64,000 nt of DNA from PALSA-607 sp963737705. Its GTDB lineage: Bacteria; Actinomycetota; Actinomycetes; Acidothermales; Acidothermaceae. The first letter of the stretch is position 1; each line of letters begins with the position of its first letter. The position numbers were made by a program, and so were the translations under genes. Shown piece after piece: positions 8,598 to 15,612 of this stretch. Where the stretch lies: the NCBI GenBank assembly GCA_963737705.1, contig CAVTTP010000006.1:930001-994000 (forward strand). The letters are read 5' to 3'. The notes below the pieces were generated by a model. It did not search any database. It was not told where the DNA came from and was given only the letters and a program-made list of their open reading frames with translations.

Positions 8598-8996
8598 TTA
8601 CGTGTAGAGCTCGCTCACTCGGGCGAGCTCTACGAGGCCTGACGCCTTAGTCGCCAGCTCCGGGTCGGTCGCGATGAGCGCATCGGCCTGGAGCTTTGCG
8701 ATTGCCAGGTACTCGGCGTCGCGAATCGTGGGCCAGCTGTGCTCACGCGCGATCCGCCAGGCCGTACGGCGGGATACCCGGTCGCCAAGGACGCGAATCT
8801 TCAACTCCGTCATCCGCTCGTGAAGCTCGAGAGCCACTTTGTCGGTGAGTTGGCCTGCATCGACGCTTTGCAGGAGCAGGTCGAGTGCCTGGGAGCGAAT
8901 CGAGTTTGGCGCGACCAGCTGGTGAGCCGGGTCGACCGGGCGACCGTCCTCGGCGAGCAGAACGAGTGTCGGTGGATCAATCACAAAGCGCGTCAT
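8598..8996 (-). CDS. PIN-domain protein (VapC-like), no antitoxin seen
   Basis: 132-residue protein starting MTRFVIDPPTLVLL, with the first acidic residue of a PIN nuclease at Asp7. Conserved middle LVAPNSIRSQALDLLL and ELHERMTELKIRVLGDRVSRRTAWRIA, then RDAEYLAIAKLQADALIATDPEL carrying the later acidic residues. PIN nucleases cleave RNA with metal ions, and VapC toxins usually have an adjacent antitoxin gene. None is visible: the neighbours are a broken permease (convergent) and a DUF1801 gene (same strand, ending 18 bases upstream). It could be a solitary PIN protein. Confidence 0.75.
   Translation of the reverse strand: MTRFVIDPPTLVLLAEDGRPVDPAHQLVAPNSIRSQALDLLLQSVDAGQLTDKVALELHERMTELKIRVLGDRVSRRTAWRIAREHSWPTIRDAEYLAIAKLQADALIATDPELATKASGLVELARVSELYT
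8604..8633. terminator. Hairpin between convergent genes, likely bidirectional terminator
   Basis: GTAGAGCTCGC (8604-8614) and GCGAGCTCTAC (8623-8633) form a perfect 11-bp stem with an 8-base loop. It overlaps the last codons of the PIN-domain gene and lies 45 bases beyond the permease stop. No long T-run follows, as is common in high-GC actinobacteria. Confidence 0.5.
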
Positions 8997-9014
8997 GGCG
9001 TCACCGTACGCGAC

Positions 9015-9365
9015 TCACAGGTCTGCCAGTCGCAAGCGAACAGCGATCAACTTCTCGACCAGCTTGCGAGGCAGCGGTTCGTCGATCGCGAACCGCAACG
9101 CCCCGGAGGATTTCTGGTATCCGGCCAACTCATCGGCCAGTTCCGGAAAGACCGAGCCGCTGTGGGGGAGATAGCTCAGGTGGTTCTTGAACGCGGCGAA
9201 CCCGGCGATCGTCGTCCCGTTGACTTTGAATCCCGGCACGGCGTACGACAGGCACTGCTGAGCGTCGGGGACAACGCTCAGAATGTCGCGGCGCAGCTGT
9301 TGCAGTGTCGAGTGTTTCGGCTCGTCCAGCTGGTCAAGATATTCGTCGATCTCGGCGGCCGACAT
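9015..9365 (-). CDS. DUF1801 family protein (YdhG-like)
   Basis: 116-residue protein with the DUF1801 pattern: an N-terminal helix IDEYLDQLDEPKHSTLQQLRRDI, CLSYAVPGFKVNG with the conserved Tyr and Pro, FAAFKNHLSYLPHSG, and GALRFAIDEPLPRKLVEKLI at the end. The function is not established. The ATG at 9365 overlaps the stop of the upstream DUF1905 gene (TGATG), so the two are cotranslated, a pairing that recurs in other genomes. Confidence 0.85.
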   Translation of the reverse strand: MSAAEIDEYLDQLDEPKHSTLQQLRRDILSVVPDAQQCLSYAVPGFKVNGTTIAGFAAFKNHLSYLPHSGSVFPELADELAGYQKSSGALRFAIDEPLPRKLVEKLIAVRLRLADL

Positions 9366-9646
9366 CAGCCGCCTGCCTCTATGCGCTCCTGAAGTACCAC
9401 CGTTATTCGGTCGCCCGGCTTCTTGGCGATAGCCCGCTGCAGTTCGGCCTTGATCGGCAGCTTGTGCCGTCCATCGCCTAGCGCCATGAACGAACTCTCG
9501 AACGGATGGCCGTCGACGAGCCCGCGCACCTTCACCAGACCACGTGTGCCGAAGTACTCCGCCGACCCTGGCATGACGACGTACGTCCAGCCGCCTCTCG
9601 CAGGACTCTTTTCCAGGGTTGCAGTGAATCGCTTGCTCAGCTTCAT
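9365..9646 (-). CDS. DUF1905 family protein
   Basis: 93-residue beta-rich protein: KRFTATLEKSPARGGWTYVVMPGSAEYFGTRG at the front and FMALGDGRHKLPIKAELQRAI with KKPGDRITVVL at the back, the DUF1905 pattern. The start is supported by GGAGGG six bases before the ATG. It forms an operon with the DUF1801 gene downstream. DUF1905 is known as a small stand-alone domain or as part of YdeI-like proteins; biochemistry is unknown. Confidence 0.82.
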   Translation of the reverse strand: MKLSKRFTATLEKSPARGGWTYVVMPGSAEYFGTRGLVKVRGLVDGHPFESSFMALGDGRHKLPIKAELQRAIAKKPGDRITVVLQERIEAGG

Positions 9647-9729
9647 CGTTCCCTCCTTCGTCCAATTGGACGACGAGGGGTGTCGGATTTCATCGCTCCA
9701 ACGGCCCCAATTTCCATCATGGGCTTAGT

Positions 9730-10935
9730 TCAGACGAGTGCGCCGGAGAAGAACAGCGGCGCCATCTTGAAGGCGATGACCGCGGCGCCACCCGCAAGGG
9801 CGACAATCGCCCAGACCGGCAGCCGTCGCAGCAGCGGCACGAGCACGATCAAGCACGCCTCGGAGCGGTAGATGCTTAGCGCGCCGGCGCCAATGTAGGG
9901 GATCAGCCAGGCGATGCAAGCGGTACCGAGCAACGCTAGATCCGTCAGGTCGGCCGCGCGTCGGGCTCGAATGAGTGCCGGAACAGTGACGAGGATCGCC
10001 ACGCCGACGAGCAACGTTGCGAGCGCACCCTGTTGGGTGATGCTTCGAAGCGCCGACGAACTCGGATGGAGGAGTTGGTGGTAGCGCGCGATCATGAAGT
10101 CCAGTGGGTTGTGCGTGCGGACGCCGTACTCCTGTCGCTCAGAAATGAAGTAGGCGTTCCACTTGCCGACGCTCAATTGTGCGTACGCGAGCACGAGTCC
10201 GAAGCCACCGACAACCGCCGCGGCACCAGCGAACCTCGCGGTGCGTCGCTGGCGGCCGCGCGCGACGAATGCTGTTAGTACCAACGCCGGCACAGCAGCC
10301 ATCGCAAGTGGGTACGCGAGCCCTGCGATGACACCAGCGATACTCGTCCGGACGGTGGTTGCTCGCGTCGCGAATGATGCACGGGTCGCCAGCCAGATGC
10401 TCAACAGCACGGCAAAGGTCACCAACGAGATCGGGAACAGTGCCGCGAAGTAGACCTGACCGGGGAACACGGCTGCCAGCAAGAGACAGGCAATACCCCT
10501 CGCCGTCCCGCCCCTTCGTTCTTTGTGTGTACTGAGTACCCACACCATCAACAGCGTTAGATACCAGCAAATCCAAGCGACGGCGAGGGCTGCTACGAGG
10601 TAGCTGATGTGGGCTGTGGCGATCAGCCGAATAAGGGCAGGGTAGCCGGGGAACCAGGTGATGTTGCCGCACAAATGAACAGACGGTCCGATGTTGCAAT
10701 GCGTCGAGGCGCGGTAGCCGTGTCTTGCGATGCTGAGGTATTGCCCGGCGTCCCAGTGGTTGAACGTCGCTGGGTCGAACATGCTCGTCCAGCCTTTGGG
10801 TGCGCGGCTGGCGATCACGCACCAGCCTGCCAACAGCGCAACCAAAGGCGGCCCGAACGTTGCGAGTGCATTCCGTCTTTCCGTCTCCGGTAGGGAAGGC
10901 GGTGCAAGTGGCGGCCTGAGCTGAGTGGTCGTCAT
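9730..10935 (-). CDS. PIG-V-like polytopic membrane glycosyltransferase, copy 1
   Basis: 401-residue protein with about nine hydrophobic segments. The first outward loop contains FNHWDAGQYLSIARHGY (about residues 61-77) and FPGYPALIR, the pattern of GPI-mannosyltransferase (PIG-V)-like GT-C enzymes, where the acidic residue after His-Trp is proposed to be catalytic. Sugar donor and acceptor are unknown. I chose the ATG at 10935 because the neighbouring paralogue begins at the matching place (MT..QLRPP); an ATG 15 bases upstream is possible. It is the downstream member of a tandem duplication. Confidence 0.78.
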   Translation of the reverse strand: MTTTQLRPPLAPPSLPETERRNALATFGPPLVALLAGWCVIASRAPKGWTSMFDPATFNHWDAGQYLSIARHGYRASTHCNIGPSVHLCGNITWFPGYPALIRLIATAHISYLVAALAVAWICWYLTLLMVWVLSTHKERRGGTARGIACLLLAAVFPGQVYFAALFPISLVTFAVLLSIWLATRASFATRATTVRTSIAGVIAGLAYPLAMAAVPALVLTAFVARGRQRRTARFAGAAAVVGGFGLVLAYAQLSVGKWNAYFISERQEYGVRTHNPLDFMIARYHQLLHPSSSALRSITQQGALATLLVGVAILVTVPALIRARRAADLTDLALLGTACIAWLIPYIGAGALSIYRSEACLIVLVPLLRRLPVWAIVALAGGAAVIAFKMAPLFFSGALV

Positions 10936-11047
10936 GATGATGGGACTCATTGCGAACGGTCGCAGGTTCCGCGCAATTGTCTCGGCTTGGCAACGAAATT
11001 GTGACGATGCTGCGAGATTTACCGAGCCTTGGGACTATCGCGAACAG

Positions 11048-12280
11048 TCATATAAGTGCGTTGGAAAAGAACAGTGGCGCCATGTGGTAAGCGACTACGG
11101 CAGCGGTACATGCCAGCGCGGCGATGGTCCACACCGGCAATCGGCGTAGCAGCGGGACGAGGACTATCAGACACGCCTCTGACCGGTAGACGCTCAGGCC
11201 GCCTGCACCCACGTAGGGGATCAGCCAGGCGATGCAGGCCGTGCCGAGCAGAGCCAGATCGGTGAGCTCGGCTCCGCGTCGAGCCCGTATGAGCGCCGGG
11301 ACAGTGACGGCCAGCGCTAAGGCCACGAGCAACGTTGCGACGGCACCCTGTTGCGTGGTGATTCGAAACCACGACGACGGCGGATGCATGAATTGGTGGT
11401 AGCGCGTGTGCAGCAGTGTCAGAGGGCTGTGCGGTTTGACGCCGTACTCGTGCTTCTCCGTGATGAAGTATGCGTTCCACAAACCGATGCGCAGTTGCGC
11501 GTACGCGAGCACGAGGCCGAATCCCGCGACGATGGCGGCAGCACCCGTGAACATGGTGACGCGAGTGCGCCGAGTGCGCGTGACGAACGCTCCCACCACA
11601 AGTGCCGGTGCGGCTGATAGGGCAAGCGGATAAGCAAGCCCGGCCAGAACACCGAGAACAGCAGTTCGGATCACGGGTCCGCGCTTCGCGAATGATGTGC
11701 GAGTGGCCAACCAGATGCAGAGCAACAAAACGAAGGTCAGCAACGAGATCGGGAACAGCGCGGCGAAATAAACCTGGCCCGGAAACACCGCGGCGAGTGC
11801 GAGGCAGGCGACGCGTCTCGCCGTCCTGCGTCGTGTTGCCATCTCTGCATGGACTACGCCGCCCGCGCTGAGTACCCACACCATGAGCAACGTCAGGTAC
11901 CAGCAGCTCCAGGCGATCACCAAGGCGGCCGCCGGGTAACCGATGTGGGTCGAAGCGAGCACTCGGATGACGCCGGGGTAGCCGGGAAACCAGGTGACGT
12001 TGCCGCAGTTGGGAAACGCCGGCGTTGTTCGGCATTGCGCGCTGGCCTGGTATCCGTGTTTGGCGATGCTCAGGTATTTATCGGCGTCCCAGTGGTTGAA
12101 CGTCGCGGGATTGAAGACGCTCATCCAACCTTTGGGTGCGCGGCTGGCGATGAGAATCCAGCCGGCGACGAAGGCTGCGAATGGCGGACCGAGTAAGGGG
12201 AGCGCTCTCGGCGCTCGATCGCTGACGACTTTGCGCGCCGTCATCAACGCGACCGGTGGTCTGAGCTGGATGGCCGTCAT
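11048..12280 (-). CDS. PIG-V-like polytopic membrane glycosyltransferase, copy 2
   Basis: 410-residue paralogue of the next gene on the same strand, with long near-identical blocks (for example RSEACLIVLVPLLRRLPVW, and GTACIAWLIPY), so the pair arose by tandem duplication. The candidate catalytic loop is FNHWDADKYLSIAKHGY, and WFPGYPGVIR follows. The bases just before both starts are also alike (GAGTCCCAYCAN). The gene is divergent from rsmI with 60 bases between starts, in the position normally held by pmt. Confidence 0.78.
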   Translation of the reverse strand: MTAIQLRPPVALMTARKVVSDRAPRALPLLGPPFAAFVAGWILIASRAPKGWMSVFNPATFNHWDADKYLSIAKHGYQASAQCRTTPAFPNCGNVTWFPGYPGVIRVLASTHIGYPAAALVIAWSCWYLTLLMVWVLSAGGVVHAEMATRRRTARRVACLALAAVFPGQVYFAALFPISLLTFVLLLCIWLATRTSFAKRGPVIRTAVLGVLAGLAYPLALSAAPALVVGAFVTRTRRTRVTMFTGAAAIVAGFGLVLAYAQLRIGLWNAYFITEKHEYGVKPHSPLTLLHTRYHQFMHPPSSWFRITTQQGAVATLLVALALAVTVPALIRARRGAELTDLALLGTACIAWLIPYVGAGGLSVYRSEACLIVLVPLLRRLPVWTIAALACTAAVVAYHMAPLFFSNALI

Positions 12281-12340
12281 GTTGGTGGGACTCTCCCTAC
12301 GACCAGCCCCAGCTTATGCAGACCCTGGTTTGATGGCGTC

Positions 12341-13201
12341 ATGCAGCCTCCCGAGTCGCCGCCGCTTGGCGAGCTTGTGATTGCGGGCGTTCCGCTCGGC
12401 AACCCTGGCGATGCGAGTGCGCGGCTGCGATCCGCACTCGAGATCGCCGACGTCATAGCTGCGGAGGACACTCGCCGTTTGAGGCGGCTGGCGGCTGACC
12501 TCGACGTCCATCTGAGTGGACGGATCGTGTCGTATTTCGAAGCCAACGAAGCAACTCGCACGGGCGAGCTCGTCGCGGATCTTGAGGCCGGGTCGCGGGT
12601 GTTGCTAGTGACGGACGCCGGGATGCCGTCGATTTCGGATCCGGGCTACCGGTTGGTGGTGGCGGCGCTTACGGCGGACATCCCCGTGACGTGCTTGCCT
12701 GGGCCGTCCGCAGTTACCACGGCATTGGCTCTGTCGGGGCTGTCGGTCGACCGCTTCTGCTTCGAGGGATTCTTGCCGCGGAAGGGCGGTGCCCGGTCTG
12801 CTCGTTTGAGCGAACTCGCGAAGGAGCCACGCACGATGGTGTTTTTCGAGGCGCCTCATCGGTTGACCGAATGCTTGGGAGCGTTGTCAGTCGCGTTCGG
12901 CTCCGAGCGGTCGGCGGCGGTGTGTCGCGAGTTGACGAAGACCTACGAGGAGGTTCGGCGCGGACCGCTGTCGGAGCTTCTTGCTTGGGCCGAAGGCGGT
13001 GTCAGGGGCGAGATCACCATCGTCGTGGCTGGCGCGCCTGTTGTTGCCGCGTCATTCGATGCCGCCTCTCTCGCTGAGCTGGTGTCCGATGCGCTGGACG
13101 CCGGGATGGCACGCAAGGAGGCGATCGCTGCCGTCGCGTCGCAGACCGGTGCCTCCCGCCGCGATGTGTTTGATGCTTTGGTGGCGCGAAAGAAGGCGTG
13201 A
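12341..13201 (+). CDS. rsmI: 16S rRNA (cytidine-1402 2'-O)-methyltransferase RsmI
   Basis: 286-residue SAM-dependent enzyme of the tetrapyrrole-methylase fold that 2'-O-methylates C1402 in the ribosomal P site. Visible motifs: IAGVPLGNPGD near the start, AAEDTRRLRRL, the SAM-binding VTDAGMPSISDPGYRLV (about residues 90-106), LPGPSAVTTALALSG, and FFEAPHRL. The full normal length is present. It stands between two accessory blocks, while in many actinobacteria it is adjacent to pmt and close to metG. Confidence 0.95.
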   Translation: MQPPESPPLGELVIAGVPLGNPGDASARLRSALEIADVIAAEDTRRLRRLAADLDVHLSGRIVSYFEANEATRTGELVADLEAGSRVLLVTDAGMPSISDPGYRLVVAALTADIPVTCLPGPSAVTTALALSGLSVDRFCFEGFLPRKGGARSARLSELAKEPRTMVFFEAPHRLTECLGALSVAFGSERSAAVCRELTKTYEEVRRGPLSELLAWAEGGVRGEITIVVAGAPVVAASFDAASLAELVSDALDAGMARKEAIAAVASQTGASRRDVFDALVARKKA

Positions 13202-13263
13202 CCCAAACGGGTCGGTAGTTCCGTTGGGGTTTCCCACCACCCGGATTCGGGGACTTACACGGT

Positions 13264-13292
13264 GTGGCCTGCGGCTGTACCGCCGTGGCCAC
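13264..13292 (+). terminator. Hairpin downstream of rsmI
   Basis: GTGGCC (13264-13269) pairs with GGCCAC (13287-13292), with an inner CGGC/GCCG stem and a short loop. It lies 63 bases after the rsmI stop and is a likely transcription terminator. Confidence 0.4.
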
Positions 13293-13344
13293 TCGTGACT
13301 TTGACCCATAACCGTTAACCGTGCGGCTCCTCGGCCGTTACATA

Positions 13345-13427
13345 AGCGGCTCCGCCGCACTACACACAGCGGCTCCGCCGCACTACACACAGCGGCTCCG
13401 CCGCACTACACACAGCGGCTCCGCCGC
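13345..13427. repeat. 23-bp tandem repeat, each unit with a hairpin, 3.6 copies
   Basis: AGCGGCTCCGCCGC begins at 13345, 13368, 13391 and 13414, separated by the 9-base spacer ACTACACAC (exact 23-bp period). Each AGCGGCTCCGCCGC can fold as GCGGC-TCC-GCCGC. The array ends 16 bases before the ATG at 13444, so it lies in the promoter or leader of the PRC-barrel operon. It is not a CRISPR array because the spacers are identical and short. Confidence 0.85.
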
Positions 13428-13443
13428 GGGGAGGCGAGTAGCG

Positions 13444-13593
13444 ATGCAATGGTGGGCCTGGCTCGTCATCGTCCTCGCGGTCATCGCGCTGCTCGTCGTT
13501 GCTGTGCTCGCCGTGCAGGCGCGACGGCGTCGAGGCGGCGTCATCGTCGATCCGAATCTGCGCGGTCGCCGGTCGACAGGCGGTGGCACATGA
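13444..13593 (+). CDS. Small single-pass membrane protein, 49 aa
   Basis: 49 residues: MQWWAWLVIVLAVIALLVV begins a strong membrane segment (about residues 3-26), then a basic cytoplasmic tail (QARRRRGG) ending in a Gly/Thr-rich stretch. The start is set by GGGGAGG nine bases upstream of the ATG. The stop overlaps the start of the next gene by four bases. It is probably a membrane anchor or partner of the PRC-barrel proteins (inference from coupling only). Confidence 0.65.
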   Translation: MQWWAWLVIVLAVIALLVVAVLAVQARRRRGGVIVDPNLRGRRSTGGGT

Positions 13594-14174
13594 GGTTGAT
13601 GAGGGCCTCCGAGATCATCAAACGGCCTGTCGTGACGATGCGCGGCGAAGACATCGCGCAGGTCAAGGACATCGTTTACGCCGCCAACGGCGGTGCGGTC
13701 GGCGGGTTCACGCTGGCTGGGCGCGGGATGTTCGCCGGCCCGATGAAGCTTGGCCTGACGTGGCACGCCGTGGCTGCGCTCGGCGCCGACGCCGTGATGA
13801 TTAGCGACGAAAGTGCGCTCGAGGCGACGTCGGTTGTCTTTGACGCGGCCGCCACGGGTGGGCGCGGCGGCGATGTTCTGGGGTCCCAGGTGTTGACCGA
13901 TTCGGGCGTCGATCTCGGCCTGGTGATTGACGTCATCATCGCGGTCAGCGACACGCCTGGCGGGCAGTGCGACGTGGTGGGCTACGAGATCGAGGCCTCC
14001 GAGGCACTGGGCACCAAAGGCACCAAGCTGCTGATCCCACTGCCCGACACGATCGCTGCCTCCGCAGAGCATCTGATGGTGCCGGCGAGCGCGAAGGACT
14101 TTGTGTCCCACGACCTCGCGGGGTTCGGGGCTGCCGTAACGGCATTTCGAGCTCAGCTTAAAGGCGCTGTCTGA
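13590..14174 (+). CDS. PRC-barrel domain protein, 194 aa
   Basis: 194-residue protein with two PRC-barrel-like halves. The first has MRASEIIKRPVVT and EDIAQVKDIVYA; the second has DVLGSQVLTDSGVDLGLVIDVIIA. PRC barrels are small beta domains found in ribosome maturation (RimM) and in photosynthetic reaction centre H subunits; free-standing versions have no clear role. It overlaps its neighbours at both ends (ATGA with the membrane protein, TGATG with the next PRC gene), so the three form one translation unit. Confidence 0.75.
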   Translation: MRLMRASEIIKRPVVTMRGEDIAQVKDIVYAANGGAVGGFTLAGRGMFAGPMKLGLTWHAVAALGADAVMISDESALEATSVVFDAAATGGRGGDVLGSQVLTDSGVDLGLVIDVIIAVSDTPGGQCDVVGYEIEASEALGTKGTKLLIPLPDTIAASAEHLMVPASAKDFVSHDLAGFGAAVTAFRAQLKGAV

Positions 14175-14608
14175 TGCGCTTCTCTGAAGCTTCCGGTCGT
14201 CAGGTGGTCAGTACCTCCACTGCCGACACAGTGGGAAGAGTCGACGATTTCGTCGTCGACCCTCGACGTCGAGCAGTCGTGGCGCTGTCGCTGAAGAGGA
14301 CCGACGGCGGCGACACCCTGCTGTGGACCGACATCGTGGCTTTCGGGTCCGACGCGGTTACGGTGACGTCCGGTGACAAGATTGTCGATGCAGCACCAGC
14401 CATCGTGGCGCTCTCAGGCAAGGACCACCGGCTGGTCGGCAAGCGGGTCCTGACTGCGGGCGGCGACGACATCGGGACTGTCGACGACGTCGAGTTCGAT
14501 GCTGACACCGGCGCAGTCACCTCGCTCCTCTTGGCTCAAGGAGATGTTGCTGGCGCCCGGTTGATTGGCGTCGGGTCCTACGCCGTCGTCGTCCGACCTA
14601 AGTCCTAA
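14174..14608 (+). CDS. PRC-barrel domain protein, 144 aa
   Basis: 144-residue protein with two PRC-type repeats: an N-terminal SEASGRQVVSTSTADTVGRV followed by DDFVVDPRRRAVVALSLKR, and a second LVGKRVLTAGGDDIGTVDDV with EFDADTGAVTSLLL. It is the last gene of the three-gene operon. The two paralogous PRC proteins probably work together; function unknown. Confidence 0.75.
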   Translation: MRFSEASGRQVVSTSTADTVGRVDDFVVDPRRRAVVALSLKRTDGGDTLLWTDIVAFGSDAVTVTSGDKIVDAAPAIVALSGKDHRLVGKRVLTAGGDDIGTVDDVEFDADTGAVTSLLLAQGDVAGARLIGVGSYAVVVRPKS

Positions 14609-14704
14609 GCAGGCCGCAAGTTGTGCGCTTGACAGTCACCGGCGTGTACGGCGTCAGCACGACCCGGGTGAGCATCCAGGAGTTTGCCGTCTATCCCTGA
14701 GGCT

Positions 14705-15604
14705 CTAGGGGCGGTCAGTCCGTACAGGGTTGGGGGTGAGCCAGCCGAAGTGTTGATCCGTGGAGTGGCGGACGTCGTTGACGAGTGTGCCGATGCCGTC
14801 GATGGCCACGTCGACGACATCGCCTGGCTGGAGACTGAATTTCATGTCGGGCACGAGGCCTGTTCCGGTCGAGAGTACGGCGCCATCAGGGAACCTGTAG
14901 TTGCGGAAGAGGTGCTCGACGATGTCGTCGAAGCGGCGATGGAGGTGCGCGGTCGACGTCTCGCCCTCCCATACCGCGACGCCGTCACGCCGCACGCGCA
15001 CGATGATTGGCAGCGCGTAAGGGTCTGCGATCTCCCACGCCGGTCTGATTGTCGGCCCGAGCGCGCACGAGCCGGTGTAAACCTTGGCCTGTGGCAAATA
15101 GAGCGGATTCTCGCCCTCGATCGAGCGCGATGAGACGTCGTTGCAGATGGTGTATCCGACGATCTCACCGGCGGAGTTGATGACCAGCGCCAGCTCTGGT
15201 TCGGGCACATTGATCTCAGAATCAGGCCGGACGCCGATTGGTTCCGTCGTTGCCACGACTCGCCAAGCAGGACTCTTGAAAAACAACTCCGGCCGCACGG
15301 CGTCGTACACCCGCGCATACACATCGGCGACGACGCTCTCTTCTTGCCGGGCGTCGCTCGAACGCTGATACGTGACGCCCGATGCCCATACCTCGGTGTG
15401 TCCGTCGATTGGTGGCAGCAGGCGGGTCAGCGCCGAGTCGGCGATGGCTTCACCACTACCCGCTTCGACGAGAGCGCGCATGTCGTGAAGCGGTAGCTGC
15501 AGCAAGTCGGCCAGCGATCGCACGGGCAGCAGCTGCCGCCGTCCATCATCAGTCGTGACGCCGATGCGGGCCGCACCGTCGTGCGCGTACCTGAAGAGCT
15601 GCAT
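14705..15604 (-). CDS. Fumarylacetoacetate-hydrolase family protein, likely 2-keto-3-deoxypentonate dehydratase
   Basis: 299-residue FAH-fold enzyme. Metal-binding and core motifs are present: LFFKSPAWRVV, PEPELALVINSAGEIVGYT with the two conserved Glu, ICNDVSSRSIEGENPLYLPQAKVY, and GDVVDVAIDGIGTLVN. This subgroup of FAH proteins occurs in oxidative pentose operons, where it removes water from 2-keto-3-deoxy-pentonate to give 2-oxoglutarate semialdehyde. The next gene upstream encodes the aldehyde dehydrogenase expected for that product, which supports the call. I chose the ATG at 15604 because GAGGAAG lies just before it. Confidence 0.75.
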   Translation of the reverse strand: MQLFRYAHDGAARIGVTTDDGRRQLLPVRSLADLLQLPLHDMRALVEAGSGEAIADSALTRLLPPIDGHTEVWASGVTYQRSSDARQEESVVADVYARVYDAVRPELFFKSPAWRVVATTEPIGVRPDSEINVPEPELALVINSAGEIVGYTICNDVSSRSIEGENPLYLPQAKVYTGSCALGPTIRPAWEIADPYALPIIVRVRRDGVAVWEGETSTAHLHRRFDDIVEHLFRNYRFPDGAVLSTGTGLVPDMKFSLQPGDVVDVAIDGIGTLVNDVRHSTDQHFGWLTPNPVRTDRP

Positions 15605-15612
15605 TTCTTCCT

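Noticed and set aside
13345..13427. CRISPR-like array
   Set aside because: Spacers are only 9 bases and identical; it is a simple tandem repeat, and no cas genes are present.
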